Source of the DNA: Acinetobacter chengduensis | Lineage (GTDB): Bacteria; Pseudomonadota; Gammaproteobacteria; Pseudomonadales; Moraxellaceae | Direction of reading: 5' to 3' | DNA: 64,000 nucleotides | Assembly (NCBI RefSeq): GCF_003664645.1 | Contig: NZ_RCHC01000001.1 | Location: 124,001 to 188,000 of the forward strand | In this document: positions 8,539 through 18,884 of the stretch, piece by piece | How the letters are laid out: every line of letters begins with the position of its first letter | Numbering within the stretch: position 1 is the stretch's first letter | Translations under genes and position numbers: made by a program | Notes under the pieces: model-generated | Databases searched by the model: none | Seen by the model: the letters and a program-made list of their open reading frames with translations, nothing else | Told to the model about the DNA's origin: nothing

Positions 8539-9870
8539 TTAGCCTTGTTGACGAGCTTGTTGCTCTTTCAATAAGTCTTCATAGCTAACTTTTGTATCTG
8601 TTACTTTAGCAGAAGCTAAGATGTGATCTACAACTTGGTCTTCAAGAATAACAGCTTCGATTTGAGCGCGTTGTTGCTTATCGTTGTTGAAGTATTCGAT
8701 CACTTCTTTTGGATCTTCGTAAGAAGAAGCCATGTCTTCGATGTACGCATCTACACGTGCAGCATCAACTTCGATTTTAGCATCAGCTAAAACTTTGCTT
8801 ACCAATACGCCAAGTTTAACTGCTTTTTCAGCTTGTTCTTTGAACAATTCGTCTGGAAGCATGCTTGAATCAAACGCTTTCGCGCCTTGAGCACCAAACT
8901 GTTGAGTGAATTGTTGAATCATTTGTTGACGTTGACGGTCAATTTCTTGAACCAACATCGCTTCTGGAAGTTCAACTTCGTTTGCAGCTACAAGCGCATC
9001 AAAAGTTGCACCTTTCACTTGGTTGCGAAGACCGTTTTTCACTTCACGTTCCATGTTTTTACGAACGTCAGCTTTAAGTTTTTCAACGCCTTCTTCTTCA
9101 GTTAGACCAAAGATTTTAAGGAATTCAGCATCAATTTCTGGAAGTTTTTGTTTTTCAACAAGCTTAACAGTGATTTTGAATTGAGCAGCTTTGCCCGCTA
9201 AGTTTTCAGCTTGGTAGTCAGCAGGGAACGTTACATCGATAACTTTCTCTTCGCCTTTCTTCATACCAACGATGCCGTCTTCGAAGCCAGGAATCATGCG
9301 ACCAGAACCTAAAACAAGTTTAAAGTCTTCCGCAGAACCGCCTTCAAATTTTTCGCCATCTACTGAACCTTCGAAATCAAAAGTAACTTGCATGTCTTTT
9401 TTAGCCATGCCTTTTGTTTCAGTCCAAGCAGCACGTTGTTTTTGAAGATTTTCAATCATCTTCTCAACGTCTTTGTCATTTACTTCAGTTGCTTTACGTT
9501 CAACAGCTAAACCGTCAAATTTAACGCTAACTTCTGGGTAAACTTCTACAGTTGCTTCATAAACTAAAGCATCATCTTTAAGTTCAGATTTTTCGATATT
9601 CGGCATGCCAACAGCGTTGATTTTTTCTTGTTGAATTGCTTCAAACACAGTGTCACGAATGATGTCGTTCACTACTTCTTGGTAAATGCCCGCGCCGTAT
9701 TCACGACGAACAACGTTTACAGGCACTTTACCTTGACGGAAGCCGTTGATCTTCACAGTTTTGGCAGTGCGTTTCAAGCGAGCTTCAAATTGCTCGTTAA
9801 TACGGCTCGTCGGTACAGATACATTTAAACGACGGGCAACGCCCGAAACCGCTTCAGAAGTTACTTGCAT
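8539..9870 (-). CDS. tig: trigger factor (ribosome-associated chaperone and peptidyl-prolyl isomerase)
   Basis: First chaperone met by nascent chains at the ribosome exit. The 443-residue protein has the three expected parts: ribosome-binding N-domain with the signature GFRQGKVP at residues 43-50, an FKBP-type isomerase domain (about 155-245, [14 protein letters not shown] ... [15 protein letters not shown]), and the long helical C-terminal arms. Transcribed toward clpPX, the classic tig-clpP-clpX order, though a terminator separates it here. Length is slightly above the 432 of E. coli. Confidence 0.96.
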   Translation of the reverse strand: MQVTSEAVSGVARRLNVSVPTSRINEQFEARLKRTAKTVKINGFRQGKVPVNVVRREYGAGIYQEVVNDIIRDTVFEAIQQEKINAVGMPNIEKSELKDDALVYEATVEVYPEVSVKFDGLAVERKATEVNDKDVEKMIENLQKQRAAWTETKGMAKKDMQVTFDFEGSVDGEKFEGGSAEDFKLVLGSGRMIPGFEDGIVGMKKGEEKVIDVTFPADYQAENLAGKAAQFKITVKLVEKQKLPEIDAEFLKIFGLTEEEGVEKLKADVRKNMEREVKNGLRNQVKGATFDALVAANEVELPEAMLVQEIDRQRQQMIQQFTQQFGAQGAKAFDSSMLPDELFKEQAEKAVKLGVLVSKVLADAKIEVDAARVDAYIEDMASSYEDPKEVIEYFNNDKQQRAQIEAVILEDQVVDHILASAKVTDTKVSYEDLLKEQQARQQG

Positions 9871-10054
9871 GGCTTCCTCGATATTTTGTTAGTAAAAACA
9901 GTTTTTAAAAAAGTGCCACATTATATGACAACATTTAAAGATATACAAAAGCGGATTATAACACCATACATATCAACATGAAGGATGAAGTTTCAGTTTA
10001 AGTAGAATCTAAAAATTACATTTTAATTTGGTTATTTTTTAATTAATTGTTGCA

Positions 10055-10073
10055 AATGATAAACTTTCTCATT
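10055..10073. promoter_or_regulatory. candidate Fur box for first TonB receptor
   Basis: AATGATAAACTTTCTCATT matches 16 of 19 positions of the AATGATAATNATTATCATT Fur palindrome (counting N). It lies 63 bp before the receptor start and just after TTGCAA (10050-10055), a possible -35. A near-identical TTGCAAATGA...TCTCATT block precedes tonB. Confidence 0.68.
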
Positions 10074-10135
10074 ATTATTAGCATGAAACTTCTTAACTGA
10101 TTGTTTTTTTTTATTTTATTTAGCGGATTTTTACC

Positions 10136-12352
10136 ATGGGATATATTAAAAATCATAAAAGGCGTGCACATTTAGCAGCCGCTTCTCTTATTAGCATTTC
10201 ATCCCCATTAGCTTTTGCTAGCGATGATAAAAATGTGCATCAGCTGGATAAAATCACTGTTGTTAGTGAACAACAAGATGGCTATTACATTAAAGAATCT
10301 AGTAATGCCAAAATAACCACGCCTTTATTAGATACTGCACGTACCATCAATATTATTTCTAAAAAAGAAATTGATGAACGTGGTGCAACGTCTTTACAAG
10401 ATATTCTACGCACGACCCCAGGTGTCACTTTAGGTGCCGGCGAAGGTGGTACACCTATGGGTGACCGTCCATTTATTCGTGGCTATGAGGCGAGTACTGA
10501 CATTTTAATTGATGGTATGCGTGATTTTGCCCGTGGTTCGCACGAAGCATTTAATCTCGAAGCTGTCGAAGTGACTAAAGGACCAGGTTCTGTATATTCA
10601 GGTCGTGGCTCTACAGGCGGTACAATTAACCTTATTACTAAAAAACCTAAAGATCGTACTGAATCTGAAGTGACGTCTGAATATCAAAATTCAGGTAAGG
10701 GACAAACTAAATACCGCTTTACGACCGATAACAATGTGGTTTTAACTGATCATATTGCATTGCGTTTAAATGCGATGCTGGATCAAGGCGAAATTGCCCG
10801 CCGTGATGATGTTGATGTAGACCGTTGGGGGATTGCACCAACCATTACATTTGGCATGAATACCCCTACACGCCTCACCGTTGGCTACAGTCGTTTAGAG
10901 TTCAATGATACCCCAGATATGGGTTTACCATTTAGCAATGCTAAAAACCCTGATCGTAAGACCCCAATTGAAACTATGCCATTTGAGACTAACTTTGGCC
11001 GTCCAGACATCGATTTTAGAAACTATACATCTGAAAGTTTCGACTTAAGTCTGCAACATGATTTCAATGAAAAATTTAAACTAAATTTCGTTGCTCGTGA
11101 TTTAGAAACTATCCAAGATTATTTCTTTACACGTTTAAGTTTTGGTTGTGCAGCCAGCAGTGGTACAGCATGTCAAACTGAAACCAATGGTTTAACTTAT
11201 GAACGTAATGACCGTACGTCTTACCGTACCAGTCATGTCAATAGTGCACAAATTAATTTACAAGGTGAGTTCAATACTGGGCCGATTAAGCATAATTTGG
11301 TCACAGGAGTTGATTACAGCAAAGAGCGTATTGGTAATAAGGCAATGACGGTCACTGGAGCAGGTCGTGAGGTTACTGATTTCTATAACCCAACCAATCC
11401 AGCACACCCCAATTTTAACATTGACTATGGTAACCATGAAAAAGCTGGTGAAATTAAAAACTTAGGTGTTTACGTCACAGATACTATTGGTCTCAATGAT
11501 AAATTGGACTTAAATCTTGGTATTCGTTTTGATGATTATGAATCAACTAACTTTAAAGATACTGTTTCCGACAACCTAGTGAGCTATCAAGTTGGTTCAA
11601 TTTTCAAAATTACACCAAATGGTCGTTTATATGCTAACTATGCAACATCATTGAATCCTAGTGGTGATAACTTAGGTCAAGCTGGCGGTGCAGATGGTGT
11701 CGCAAGTGGTAACCGCTTAGCAGACAATATTGATCCTGAGAAAAGTCGTAGTATTGAAATCGGTACGAAGTGGGAATTGCTGGATCAACGCTTAGGCTTA
11801 AATGCAGCTCTATTTGAAACGCGTAAAACCAATGCCAGATCAACGGATCCACACGGCATCGTCACCATTGATGGCGAAAACAGTGTTCGTGGTATTGAAT
11901 TGAGTGCAATAGGTAAACTTACACCACGTTGGAATATTTCCGCAGGTTATAGCTATTTAGATAGTGAGCTATTGGATGGGGGTTATGTGAATGCAGGAAC
12001 AAGTGCTGCACCTAACTATGTGGCTAATCCCTCTAATGGCAACCAGTTAAAATTTATTGCTAAACACAATGCAAATTTGTGGACGACCTACCAATGGACG
12101 GACAAATTTACTTTAGGCGGTGGTGCAACTTACATGGGTAAACGCTTCGTTGATGATAGTAATGACTACTACCTACCCGATCACCTACGCTTAGATGCTT
12201 TTGCTAGTTATCAAGTTATGCCTGAATTTGGTCTGCAATTTAATGTCAACAATATTACCAATGAACGTATTTATGATGCGTCTCACGTGGGCGTTTTCTC
12301 AACAGTCGCACCAGGCCGTGCATTCTCTGTAAAAGGTACATATCGTTTTTAA
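10136..12352 (+). CDS. TonB-dependent catecholate siderophore receptor, Fiu/PiuA-like (copy 1)
   Basis: 738-residue outer-membrane gated barrel importing a ferric siderophore with TonB energy. It has a signal peptide (basic KNHKRRAH, cut near LAFAS), a TonB box-like DKITVVS, a plug domain (about 55-170, with LGAGEGGTPMGDRPFIRGYEA and ITKKP) and a C-terminal beta-barrel ending in the aromatic GTYRF. The GAGEGG.P.GDRPFIRG signature is typical of Fiu/PiuA-type monocatechol receptors. The next gene is a paralogue, and a PiuC-type protein follows, the same neighbourhood as fiu-ybiX. Likely Fur-repressed. The exact ligand cannot be read from sequence. Confidence 0.9.
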   Translation: MGYIKNHKRRAHLAAASLISISSPLAFASDDKNVHQLDKITVVSEQQDGYYIKESSNAKITTPLLDTARTINIISKKEIDERGATSLQDILRTTPGVTLGAGEGGTPMGDRPFIRGYEASTDILIDGMRDFARGSHEAFNLEAVEVTKGPGSVYSGRGSTGGTINLITKKPKDRTESEVTSEYQNSGKGQTKYRFTTDNNVVLTDHIALRLNAMLDQGEIARRDDVDVDRWGIAPTITFGMNTPTRLTVGYSRLEFNDTPDMGLPFSNAKNPDRKTPIETMPFETNFGRPDIDFRNYTSESFDLSLQHDFNEKFKLNFVARDLETIQDYFFTRLSFGCAASSGTACQTETNGLTYERNDRTSYRTSHVNSAQINLQGEFNTGPIKHNLVTGVDYSKERIGNKAMTVTGAGREVTDFYNPTNPAHPNFNIDYGNHEKAGEIKNLGVYVTDTIGLNDKLDLNLGIRFDDYESTNFKDTVSDNLVSYQVGSIFKITPNGRLYANYATSLNPSGDNLGQAGGADGVASGNRLADNIDPEKSRSIEIGTKWELLDQRLGLNAALFETRKTNARSTDPHGIVTIDGENSVRGIELSAIGKLTPRWNISAGYSYLDSELLDGGYVNAGTSAAPNYVANPSNGNQLKFIAKHNANLWTTYQWTDKFTLGGGATYMGKRFVDDSNDYYLPDHLRLDAFASYQVMPEFGLQFNVNNITNERIYDASHVGVFSTVAPGRAFSVKGTYRF

Positions 12353-12372
12353 AAACCTGTACTAAACTCACA

Positions 12373-12404
12373 AAAGGATGCTCATTTTAGGTTGAGCATC
12401 CTTT
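12373..12404 (+). terminator. terminator after first TonB receptor
   Basis: 12-bp stem AAAGGATGCTCA/TGAGCATCCTTT with an 8-nt loop, ending in CTTTCTT; the T tract is imperfect. Confidence 0.75.
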
Positions 12405-12635
12405 CTTCATACCACATCTCAAATTTTATATTGTTCAATACGTTCCAAACTTACGCTTTGCGCTGAAGATCACACTGCAAATCATTCATAATTAATTTCA
12501 ATAAATAGCTTGTTTTTTAATCTAAATAATCAATATCTATTAAAATCAGTAAATTGTTTACATATTGTTACACTATTTCATCTTATATATAGATTATATA
12601 TTATTAATCTATTGTCAAAATCAATAGTAAAAATA

Positions 12636-12654
12636 AATAAGAATTATTATTATT
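12636..12654. promoter_or_regulatory. candidate Fur box for second TonB receptor
   Basis: AATAAGAATTATTATTATT matches 16 of 19 positions of the Fur palindrome; it ends 35 bp before the chosen start. In such A/T-rich DNA chance matches are easier, so this is the weakest of the four Fur calls. Confidence 0.5.
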
Positions 12655-12689
12655 CGCAAACTAATTCACAACAACCGTTCGGGTTCGAA

Positions 12690-14918
12690 ATGGCCTTCAT
12701 CAAAACACGTAAGAAAATTGTTTCTTCTGCAATTGCTTCGTCTCTCTCTGTTATTGCAATGAATGCTGTTGCACAAGAACAAATCACTACACTTGATACA
12801 ATTCATCAAGACGTGCAAACAGAACAAAAACAAAGCTTAAAAGTAGATAAATCAGCCAACACAAAATATGTTGCGCCATTACTTGATACACCAAAATCAG
12901 TATCAGTGATTTCTAAGCAATTAATTGAAGACACTCAAGTTACGACTTTAAGTGATGCTTTACGTAATGTTCCTGGTATTACACTAGGTGCAGGTGAAGG
13001 TGGCAACCCAAACGGTGACCGTCCATTTATTCGTGGTTATAGTTCTGAAAGTTCAATGTATGTCGATGGCGTACGTAGCGCAACTTCTCAAAACCGTGAA
13101 ATGTTTGCCGTTGAGCAAGTTGAAGTCACTAAAGGTTCTGCATCTGCTCTTGGTGGTGCTGGTGCCGCTGGTGGTAGTGTCAATATGATTTCTAAAGTTG
13201 CTAAAAAAGGTGACTTTTTAGAAGGTTCTGTTGGTGCAGGTACAGATAACTACCAACGTATTACCTTAGATGGCAACAAAGACTTTGGTAATGGTATTGC
13301 TGCACGTGTTGCATTAATGGGCCACCACAACGAAAAAGCAGGTCAAGCTGATGGTGCTGAATACGCACGTGTTGGTATTGCACCAAGTATTACGTTTGGC
13401 TTAGACACCCCTACTCGTACAACTTTAAGCTACTACTACTTAAAATCTGATGATACGCCAGATTCAGGTGTACCGTATTGGACAGATGGTAAATCGGCAG
13501 GTAAACCGCTTAATGTAAAACAAGGTGTTTACTATGGCATGCTAAACCGTGATTTCCAAAAACAAGAAAATCACATTGGTACAGTTAAAATTGAACATGA
13601 CCTAACGGATAATCTAACGCTGAGCAATACAGCAGTGTATAGCAAGTCTAAAAATGATTATCTATGGACACAGCCTGATGACTCTAAGGGTAACATTGCT
13701 CAAGATAAAGTATGGCGCCGTGTAAACTCGCGTATTACTGATACATCTACTTTTACAGACCAATTAGCGTTAACTGGTAAATTAAACACTGGTGCTCTTA
13801 AACATAGCTTTAATATTGGTGCTGAGTACTCAGATCAAGAATCTGATAAAGGTAACTACAACATTACCGACCCTCAATACCCTGGCCAAAATACAACCAC
13901 AGGCTTCAATAGCAACTGTAAAGATATCAATACATGGTGTACTGATGCTTATAACCCAAATTCACGAGATCCATGGTTAGGTAGCATTAGTGCAAAAAAA
14001 GCAAATACAACCACAACAGCACAAACCACTTCAGTTTACCTTTTAGACAGCATCGAGTTTAGCCCTCAATGGTTATTAGATTTAGGTCTACGCTGGGATA
14101 AATTTGAATCTGAGCTGAAAGACAATACTACTGTAGCTACACCGTTAAAAAGTGATACAGACTTCTTCTCATACCAAGCTGGTTTAACCTTTAAGCCTGC
14201 ACCAAATGGTAGTATTTATGCGAGCTTTGCAACTTCTGCAAACCCTGTAGGTATTGATGCTGGTGATGGTTCTGAATCAACAATTAGCACCAACATTAAA
14301 GATCTAGATCCAGAAGAAAGCCGTACTTTTGAAATTGGTACCAAATGGGATCTGTTAGATGACAAATTAAATCTAACAGCTGCAATTTTCCGTACCGAAA
14401 AACAAAATACACGTATCGCACTTGATTCAAATACATCAACAAATGGTGGTGCAAGTAAAGTTGATGGTATCGAACTTGGCCTAAACGGCAACATTACTGA
14501 TAAATGGGCTGTTTCTGCGGGTTATACCTATCTTGATAGCGAATCGACCAAAAATGGTGTGAGCTGCCGTGGTACCAACTGTACAGACCAAACCATCTAC
14601 AATGGCAACCAAATGCCAAACGTAGCGAAAAACTCAGCAACACTTTGGACAACTTACCAAGTGATGCCTCAGCTGACTTTAGGTGCTGGTGCAATCGCTA
14701 TGGATAAAGTCTATGGTGACCTAGCGAACACTAAATATGTAAATGGTTATGTACGCTACGATGCAATGGCTCGTTATAATGTAAACAAAAATGTTGATTT
14801 ACAATTGAACGTAAATAACCTTTCTGACAAACGTTACTTCACTAAAGCATACGCATCTCACTATGCAACAGAAGCTGAAGGCCGTAGTGCTGTTCTTTCT
14901 GTGAACTTCAAATACTAA
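12690..14918 (+). CDS. TonB-dependent siderophore receptor, Fiu/PiuA-like (copy 2)
   Basis: 742-residue receptor from the ATG at 12690, which begins a proper signal peptide (MAFIKTRKKIVSSAIASSLSV then AMNAVAQ). The upstream 60-codon extension is A/T-rich and crosses a Fur-like site, so I exclude it. The plug (about 55-175) has LGAGEGGNPNGDRPFIRGY and VEVTKGSASALGG; the barrel ends in VNFKY. It shares the plug signature and the GTKWDLLDDKLNL/GTKWELLDQRLGL barrel strand with the preceding gene, so the pair arose by duplication. It has extra Cys residues (NCKDINTWC; SCRGTNC) likely forming loop disulfides absent from copy 1, hinting at different ligands. Confidence 0.9.
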   Translation: MAFIKTRKKIVSSAIASSLSVIAMNAVAQEQITTLDTIHQDVQTEQKQSLKVDKSANTKYVAPLLDTPKSVSVISKQLIEDTQVTTLSDALRNVPGITLGAGEGGNPNGDRPFIRGYSSESSMYVDGVRSATSQNREMFAVEQVEVTKGSASALGGAGAAGGSVNMISKVAKKGDFLEGSVGAGTDNYQRITLDGNKDFGNGIAARVALMGHHNEKAGQADGAEYARVGIAPSITFGLDTPTRTTLSYYYLKSDDTPDSGVPYWTDGKSAGKPLNVKQGVYYGMLNRDFQKQENHIGTVKIEHDLTDNLTLSNTAVYSKSKNDYLWTQPDDSKGNIAQDKVWRRVNSRITDTSTFTDQLALTGKLNTGALKHSFNIGAEYSDQESDKGNYNITDPQYPGQNTTTGFNSNCKDINTWCTDAYNPNSRDPWLGSISAKKANTTTTAQTTSVYLLDSIEFSPQWLLDLGLRWDKFESELKDNTTVATPLKSDTDFFSYQAGLTFKPAPNGSIYASFATSANPVGIDAGDGSESTISTNIKDLDPEESRTFEIGTKWDLLDDKLNLTAAIFRTEKQNTRIALDSNTSTNGGASKVDGIELGLNGNITDKWAVSAGYTYLDSESTKNGVSCRGTNCTDQTIYNGNQMPNVAKNSATLWTTYQVMPQLTLGAGAIAMDKVYGDLANTKYVNGYVRYDAMARYNVNKNVDLQLNVNNLSDKRYFTKAYASHYATEAEGRSAVLSVNFKY

Positions 14919-14954
14919 TCTGAAAAATAAAATCCTATAAAAATTTATGGGATT

Positions 14955-14987
14955 TAAAAAAGCCTCCGCAAAGGGGCTTTTTTTATT
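14955..14987 (+). terminator. terminator after second TonB receptor
   Basis: AAAAAAGCCTCC, loop, GGGGCTTTTTTT; one G-T pair in the stem, strong T tract. Confidence 0.75.
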
Positions 14988-15030
14988 TATGCTTATCCTT
15001 AACCAACAAATTATATGCTAGGTACTTGCC

Positions 15031-15714
15031 ATGCTGCTTCATGTTCCCAATGTTCTTTCTAAAGTACAAGTCCAATCCATTCGCCAAGCCATGGAACAAG
15101 ACAATCAATGGGTATCAGGCAAAAAAACAGCAGGTGGACAAGCACAACTCATCAAAGACAACTTACAAATCAATACCAGTAGCGAGCTGTATCAAGAACT
15201 GAGTACATTTGTTCAACAGCAAATTCAAAGTAGTTTATTAGTACAATCCTTTGCGCTTCCTCAAGACATTCTCCCCCCGATGTTCAACCGCTATGAAAAT
15301 ACGGGGCATTACGGCAACCATGTTGATAATGCTGTACATTTTTATGCTGAAAAAAATAAATCGGTACGCACAGATGTCTCTATGACCGTCTTTCTATCTG
15401 AACCAGATGAATATGAAGGTGGCGAACTCATCATTGAAGATACTTACGGCGCACATGAGGTCAAACTCGATGCGGGCGATGCGATTGTGTATCCAGCTAC
15501 CAGCCTGCACCGTGTGGAACCAGTGACACAAGGCGCACGGATTGCCGCCTTTACATGGGTACAAAGTATGGTGAAAGACGACTGGCAACGTGCGATGTTA
15601 TTCAATTTGGATATGACCATTATTCAATTGCGCCAAAAGCTCGGCGACTGTGAAGAAACGGTGCAATTAACCAGTCATTATCACAACCTAATTCGTCAAT
15701 GGGCGGTACTATGA
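15031..15714 (+). CDS. piuC: Fe(II)/2-oxoglutarate-dependent PKHD-type dioxygenase, PiuC family
   Basis: 227-residue member of the PiuC/YbiX family, double-stranded beta-helix oxygenases found beside Fiu/PiuA receptors. The iron facial triad is visible: His97 and Asp99 (GNHVDN) and His160 (TSLHRV), with Arg170 to bind 2-oxoglutarate. The family's substrate is not established; a role in modifying siderophores or their breakdown products is inferred from the constant link to iron receptors. It follows the two receptors behind a terminator and overlaps the next gene by ATGA, so those two are translationally coupled. Confidence 0.88.
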   Translation: MLLHVPNVLSKVQVQSIRQAMEQDNQWVSGKKTAGGQAQLIKDNLQINTSSELYQELSTFVQQQIQSSLLVQSFALPQDILPPMFNRYENTGHYGNHVDNAVHFYAEKNKSVRTDVSMTVFLSEPDEYEGGELIIEDTYGAHEVKLDAGDAIVYPATSLHRVEPVTQGARIAAFTWVQSMVKDDWQRAMLFNLDMTIIQLRQKLGDCEETVQLTSHYHNLIRQWAVL

Positions 15715-16811
15715 GCCAAGCTATTTTGCCCCCACTGACCCAAATTCCACCATATCTACAGACTGTTGCAGACTATGAGCGTGAAACACCGCAGCATTTA
15801 TCTGATATGGTTTGGCAATATCTGCAAGGCGGTGCAATGGATGAGGTGAATGTACGCTCAAATCTTTCAGAATTTGAAAACATTCAACTCCTCCCTCGCC
15901 TACTACAAGACCTGACCCACGGGCATACCGAATGTGAAATATTCGGGCAACGCTATGCGCACCCAATTTTTGTTGCACCGATTGGACACCAACAACAATT
16001 TCACCCCGAAGCTGAGGCCGCTACAGCACTCGCTGCAGAAGTTCTAGGTAGCAATATGGTCCTTAGCACCTTTAGCAATACAGACATGCGTGCGCTCAAT
16101 GCCGATAATCCGCGCAAATGGTTTCAGCTTTATTGGCAAGGTGAACGTACCAAGTCACTTAACTTAGTAAAAATGGCCGAAGCACACAACTATAGCGCCA
16201 TTGTGGTTACGGTAGACTCACCACACACGGGGATTCGTGACCGTGAGCGTCGCGTATTTTTCCATTTGCCTGAGGGTATGCAACATCCACATACCCCTGC
16301 ACATATTCCACTTCCAGAATTACAAGACGGTGATCACCCTGTATTTCAAGGGTTAATGAAAATTGCTCCGACTTGGGAAGACATTGCTTGGTTGGTTCAA
16401 CAAACCCACCTCCCTATTGTTTTAAAAGGCGTACTCAATCCAATGGATGCCAAACTGGCAATTCAGCACGGGGTACAAGGATTGATTGTATCGAATCATG
16501 GTGGCCGTGTTTTAGACACCAGTATTACACCACTAACAGCGCTCAAACTAATCAAGCAAGTCGTGCCTGCGGATTTCCCACTACTCTATGATGGTGGAAT
16601 CCGTCGCGGTTCTGACGTATTTAAAGCGATTGCACTTGGTGCATCCGCAGTATTAGTCGGACGGCCTGTAATTTATGGTTTAGCGACTGCTGGGGCTTTA
16701 GGTGTGGCGCATGTGCTCAAAATATTGAAAGAAGAATTTGAAATTACCATGGCCTTAATGGGAACTGCCCGCATAGACGAGATTAATCAAGATTTTATTT
16801 TTCAAAAATAA
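15711..16811 (+). CDS. FMN-dependent alpha-hydroxy-acid dehydrogenase/oxidase
   Basis: 366-residue TIM-barrel flavoprotein of the LldD/glycolate oxidase family, which oxidises 2-hydroxy acids to 2-keto acids. Visible family features are the N-terminal LSDMVWQYLQGGAMDEV, the WFQLYWQ strand (Tyr141), the catalytic base His263 in SNHGGR, and the FMN phosphate-binding DGGIRRGSDVFKA and GRPVIYG. The usual SNHGGRQLD reads SNHGGRVLD. I start at 15711 because that ATG overlaps the piuC stop (ATGA) and has GGCGG upstream; an ATG at 15699 would add four residues. Its substrate is unknown; tight coupling to piuC suggests an iron-starvation role rather than plain lactate use. Confidence 0.85.
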   Translation: MSQAILPPLTQIPPYLQTVADYERETPQHLSDMVWQYLQGGAMDEVNVRSNLSEFENIQLLPRLLQDLTHGHTECEIFGQRYAHPIFVAPIGHQQQFHPEAEAATALAAEVLGSNMVLSTFSNTDMRALNADNPRKWFQLYWQGERTKSLNLVKMAEAHNYSAIVVTVDSPHTGIRDRERRVFFHLPEGMQHPHTPAHIPLPELQDGDHPVFQGLMKIAPTWEDIAWLVQQTHLPIVLKGVLNPMDAKLAIQHGVQGLIVSNHGGRVLDTSITPLTALKLIKQVVPADFPLLYDGGIRRGSDVFKAIALGASAVLVGRPVIYGLATAGALGVAHVLKILKEEFEITMALMGTARIDEINQDFIFQK

Positions 16812-17079
16812 CCAATTTATAGATAATTTTTCTCTATAAATATGTTCTCATTGCAAAAATAGGAAAATATTTTCGGAATAAGTGGATTAATATTTATTTA
16901 TAAATTTACATGATCTACGGTAAATCTAAGTCAACGTAATTTCACATGAAATTTTGATACTTTTGGCTAAATCTTCCGACTTCACACTTGTAAATTGATA
17001 CCATAGACACAATCTATATTAGTAGTACCTAATGTTATCTACGCCCTAACATATAGTGGCTACGACAAGGAGTTACCTC

Positions 17080-18777
17080 ATGATGTTGGCTGATCCAAGT
17101 AAAAAATATCGTCGCATGTATCAACGTGTTGACTTACCAGACCGTCAATGGCCGAATAACGAAATTACAAAAGCGCCAATTTGGATGAGTACCGACCTGC
17201 GTGACGGTAACCAAGCAATTTTTGAACCGATGAATATGGAACAAAAATTTAAAATGTTCCAAATGTTGGTGAAAATTGGTTTCAAACATATTGAAATCGG
17301 CTTCCCTTCTGCATCTCAAATCGATTTCGATTTCACCCGTAAATTGATTGAAGAAAACCATATTCCAGACGACGTTTACATCGAAGTTTTGGTTCAAGCA
17401 CGTGATCATTTGATTCAACGTACCTTCGAATCTTTACAAGGTGCAAAACGCGCAATTGTGCATATCTATAACTCAAACTCTCCAACATTCCGCAATAAAG
17501 TGTTAAATGTGGACGTTGAGGGCGCGAAACAATTGGCCATCAATGCCGCAACCAAAGTGAAAGAATACGCAGCAAAACAACCTGAAACTGAATTCGTGTT
17601 CCAATACAGCCCAGAGTGTTTTACGGCAACTGAATTAGAAGTCGCTAAAGATGTTTGCGATGCTGTCACTGAAATTTGGGAAGCATCTCCAACAAATAAA
17701 GTGATTTTGAACTTACCTGCAACAGTTGAAGTCTCTGGTCCAAACGTCTACGCAGACCAAGTCGAATGGATGCACCGTAACATTCAGCGCCGTGATGGTG
17801 TGATTATTTCTGTTCACTGCCATAACGACCGTGGCTGTGGTATTGCAGCCTCTGAACTTGCCATTATGGCTGGTGCTGACCGCGTAGAAGGCTGTGTATT
17901 TGGGAATGGTGAACGTACAGGTAACGTCGATGTAGCAGCGATTGCATTGAATATGTATACCCAAGGTGTTGCACCAAACCTAGATTTTTCAAATATTAAC
18001 GAAGTGATTGCAACTGTAGAAGAATGTACAGGCTTGCCAGTACACCCACGTCATCCTTATGCAGGTGACTTGGTGTTCACTGCATTCTCTGGATCGCACC
18101 AAGATGCAATCAAAAAAGGTTTCGAGTTCCAAAAGAACGAAGAAATTTGGGACATGCCGTACTTACCAATCGATCCAAAAGATTTAGGTCGTGACTATGA
18201 TGCAGTGATTCGCGTGAACTCACAATCAGGTAAAGGTGGTATTGCTTACTTGTTAGAATCTAATTACAACGTGGTCTTGCCACGCCGTTTACAAATTGAA
18301 TTCTCGCAAGTGGTACAACAAAAAACTGATGAAGATGGTACTGAGATTTCAGCACAAGCCATTTGGTCATTGTTTAAAGATACCTATGTCGCACCTGCAG
18401 ATGCACATTATGTGGCTCAAAATTACCGCTTACATGACAATAACGGTAAGCAAGTGATTGAGCTAGATATTGAAGTGAATGGTGAAACGCAGCAATTACG
18501 CGGTGAAGGCAACGGCCCTATTTCTGCAATCTTGAATGCATTGCAATTACCAATTGATGTGTTGAACTATGAAGAACGGAGTATCAGCTCTGGCGCACAT
18601 GCAAAAGCATTGGCATTAATTGAGCTTCAAGTGAAAGGTTCTGGTAAGGCTGCTTTTGGTGCAGGGGTACATGACAACATCGTGACTGCGTCAATCGAAG
18701 CGATTATTGCCAGCACCAACCGCTTAATTGATCAAGGTGTATTGAGCTTAGATCAAGTGATAGCTGCTACTGCTTAA
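17080..18777 (+). CDS. leuA: 2-isopropylmalate synthase
   Basis: First committed step of leucine synthesis: acetyl-CoA plus 2-oxoisovalerate to 2-isopropylmalate. 565 residues, the size of the LeuA type 2 subfamily. The catalytic HMGL-like barrel (about 30-310) has the DLRDGNQA metal/active-site motif and HCHNDRGCG; the C-terminal half carries the LeuA dimer regulatory domain (about 430-560, GEGNGPISA ... [11 protein letters not shown]) for leucine feedback. The ATG at 17080 has AAGGAG 7 nt upstream; a GTG at 17056 is open but lies ahead of that site. The 268-bp leader has no obvious leucine-rich leader peptide. Confidence 0.95.
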   Translation: MMLADPSKKYRRMYQRVDLPDRQWPNNEITKAPIWMSTDLRDGNQAIFEPMNMEQKFKMFQMLVKIGFKHIEIGFPSASQIDFDFTRKLIEENHIPDDVYIEVLVQARDHLIQRTFESLQGAKRAIVHIYNSNSPTFRNKVLNVDVEGAKQLAINAATKVKEYAAKQPETEFVFQYSPECFTATELEVAKDVCDAVTEIWEASPTNKVILNLPATVEVSGPNVYADQVEWMHRNIQRRDGVIISVHCHNDRGCGIAASELAIMAGADRVEGCVFGNGERTGNVDVAAIALNMYTQGVAPNLDFSNINEVIATVEECTGLPVHPRHPYAGDLVFTAFSGSHQDAIKKGFEFQKNEEIWDMPYLPIDPKDLGRDYDAVIRVNSQSGKGGIAYLLESNYNVVLPRRLQIEFSQVVQQKTDEDGTEISAQAIWSLFKDTYVAPADAHYVAQNYRLHDNNGKQVIELDIEVNGETQQLRGEGNGPISAILNALQLPIDVLNYEERSISSGAHAKALALIELQVKGSGKAAFGAGVHDNIVTASIEAIIASTNRLIDQGVLSLDQVIAATA

Positions 18778-18786
18778 GCGCTCATC

Positions 18787-18837
18787 ATATATAGGCTAGG
18801 CTTAGACGATGTGTCGAGACCTAGCCTGTATATTTTT
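18787..18837 (+). terminator. terminator after leuA
   Basis: 12-bp stem ATATAGGCTAGG/CCTAGCCTGTAT (one G-T pair) with a 19-nt loop, followed by ATTTTTATC. Confidence 0.7.
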
Positions 18838-18855
18838 ATCACATAAAACAATTTT

Positions 18856-18884
18856 AAAAGGATACCCCCAAGTGGTATCCTTTT
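18856..18884 (+). terminator. second perfect hairpin in the leuA-metX gap
   Basis: AAAAGGATACC, loop CCCAAGT, GGTATCCTTTT: a perfect 11-bp stem 37 bp before the metX start codon. It may be a second terminator for leuA or part of the metX leader. Confidence 0.6.

Larger units (their letters stand above)
12353..12689. other. intergenic region between the two receptor genes
   Basis: 337 bp holding the first receptor's terminator (12373-12404) and, after an A/T-rich stretch, a Fur-like site at 12636-12654. No gene seen; the open frame from 12510 is only an upstream extension of the second receptor. Confidence 0.6.

Noticed and set aside
12510-12689. 60-codon extension of the second TonB receptor
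   Set aside because: A/T-rich promoter-like DNA containing a Fur-like site; the signal peptide begins at 12690.
16812-17079. possible leucine leader peptide and attenuator for leuA
   Set aside because: Only tiny frames of 6-9 codons without leucine runs and no terminator-like hairpin were seen.
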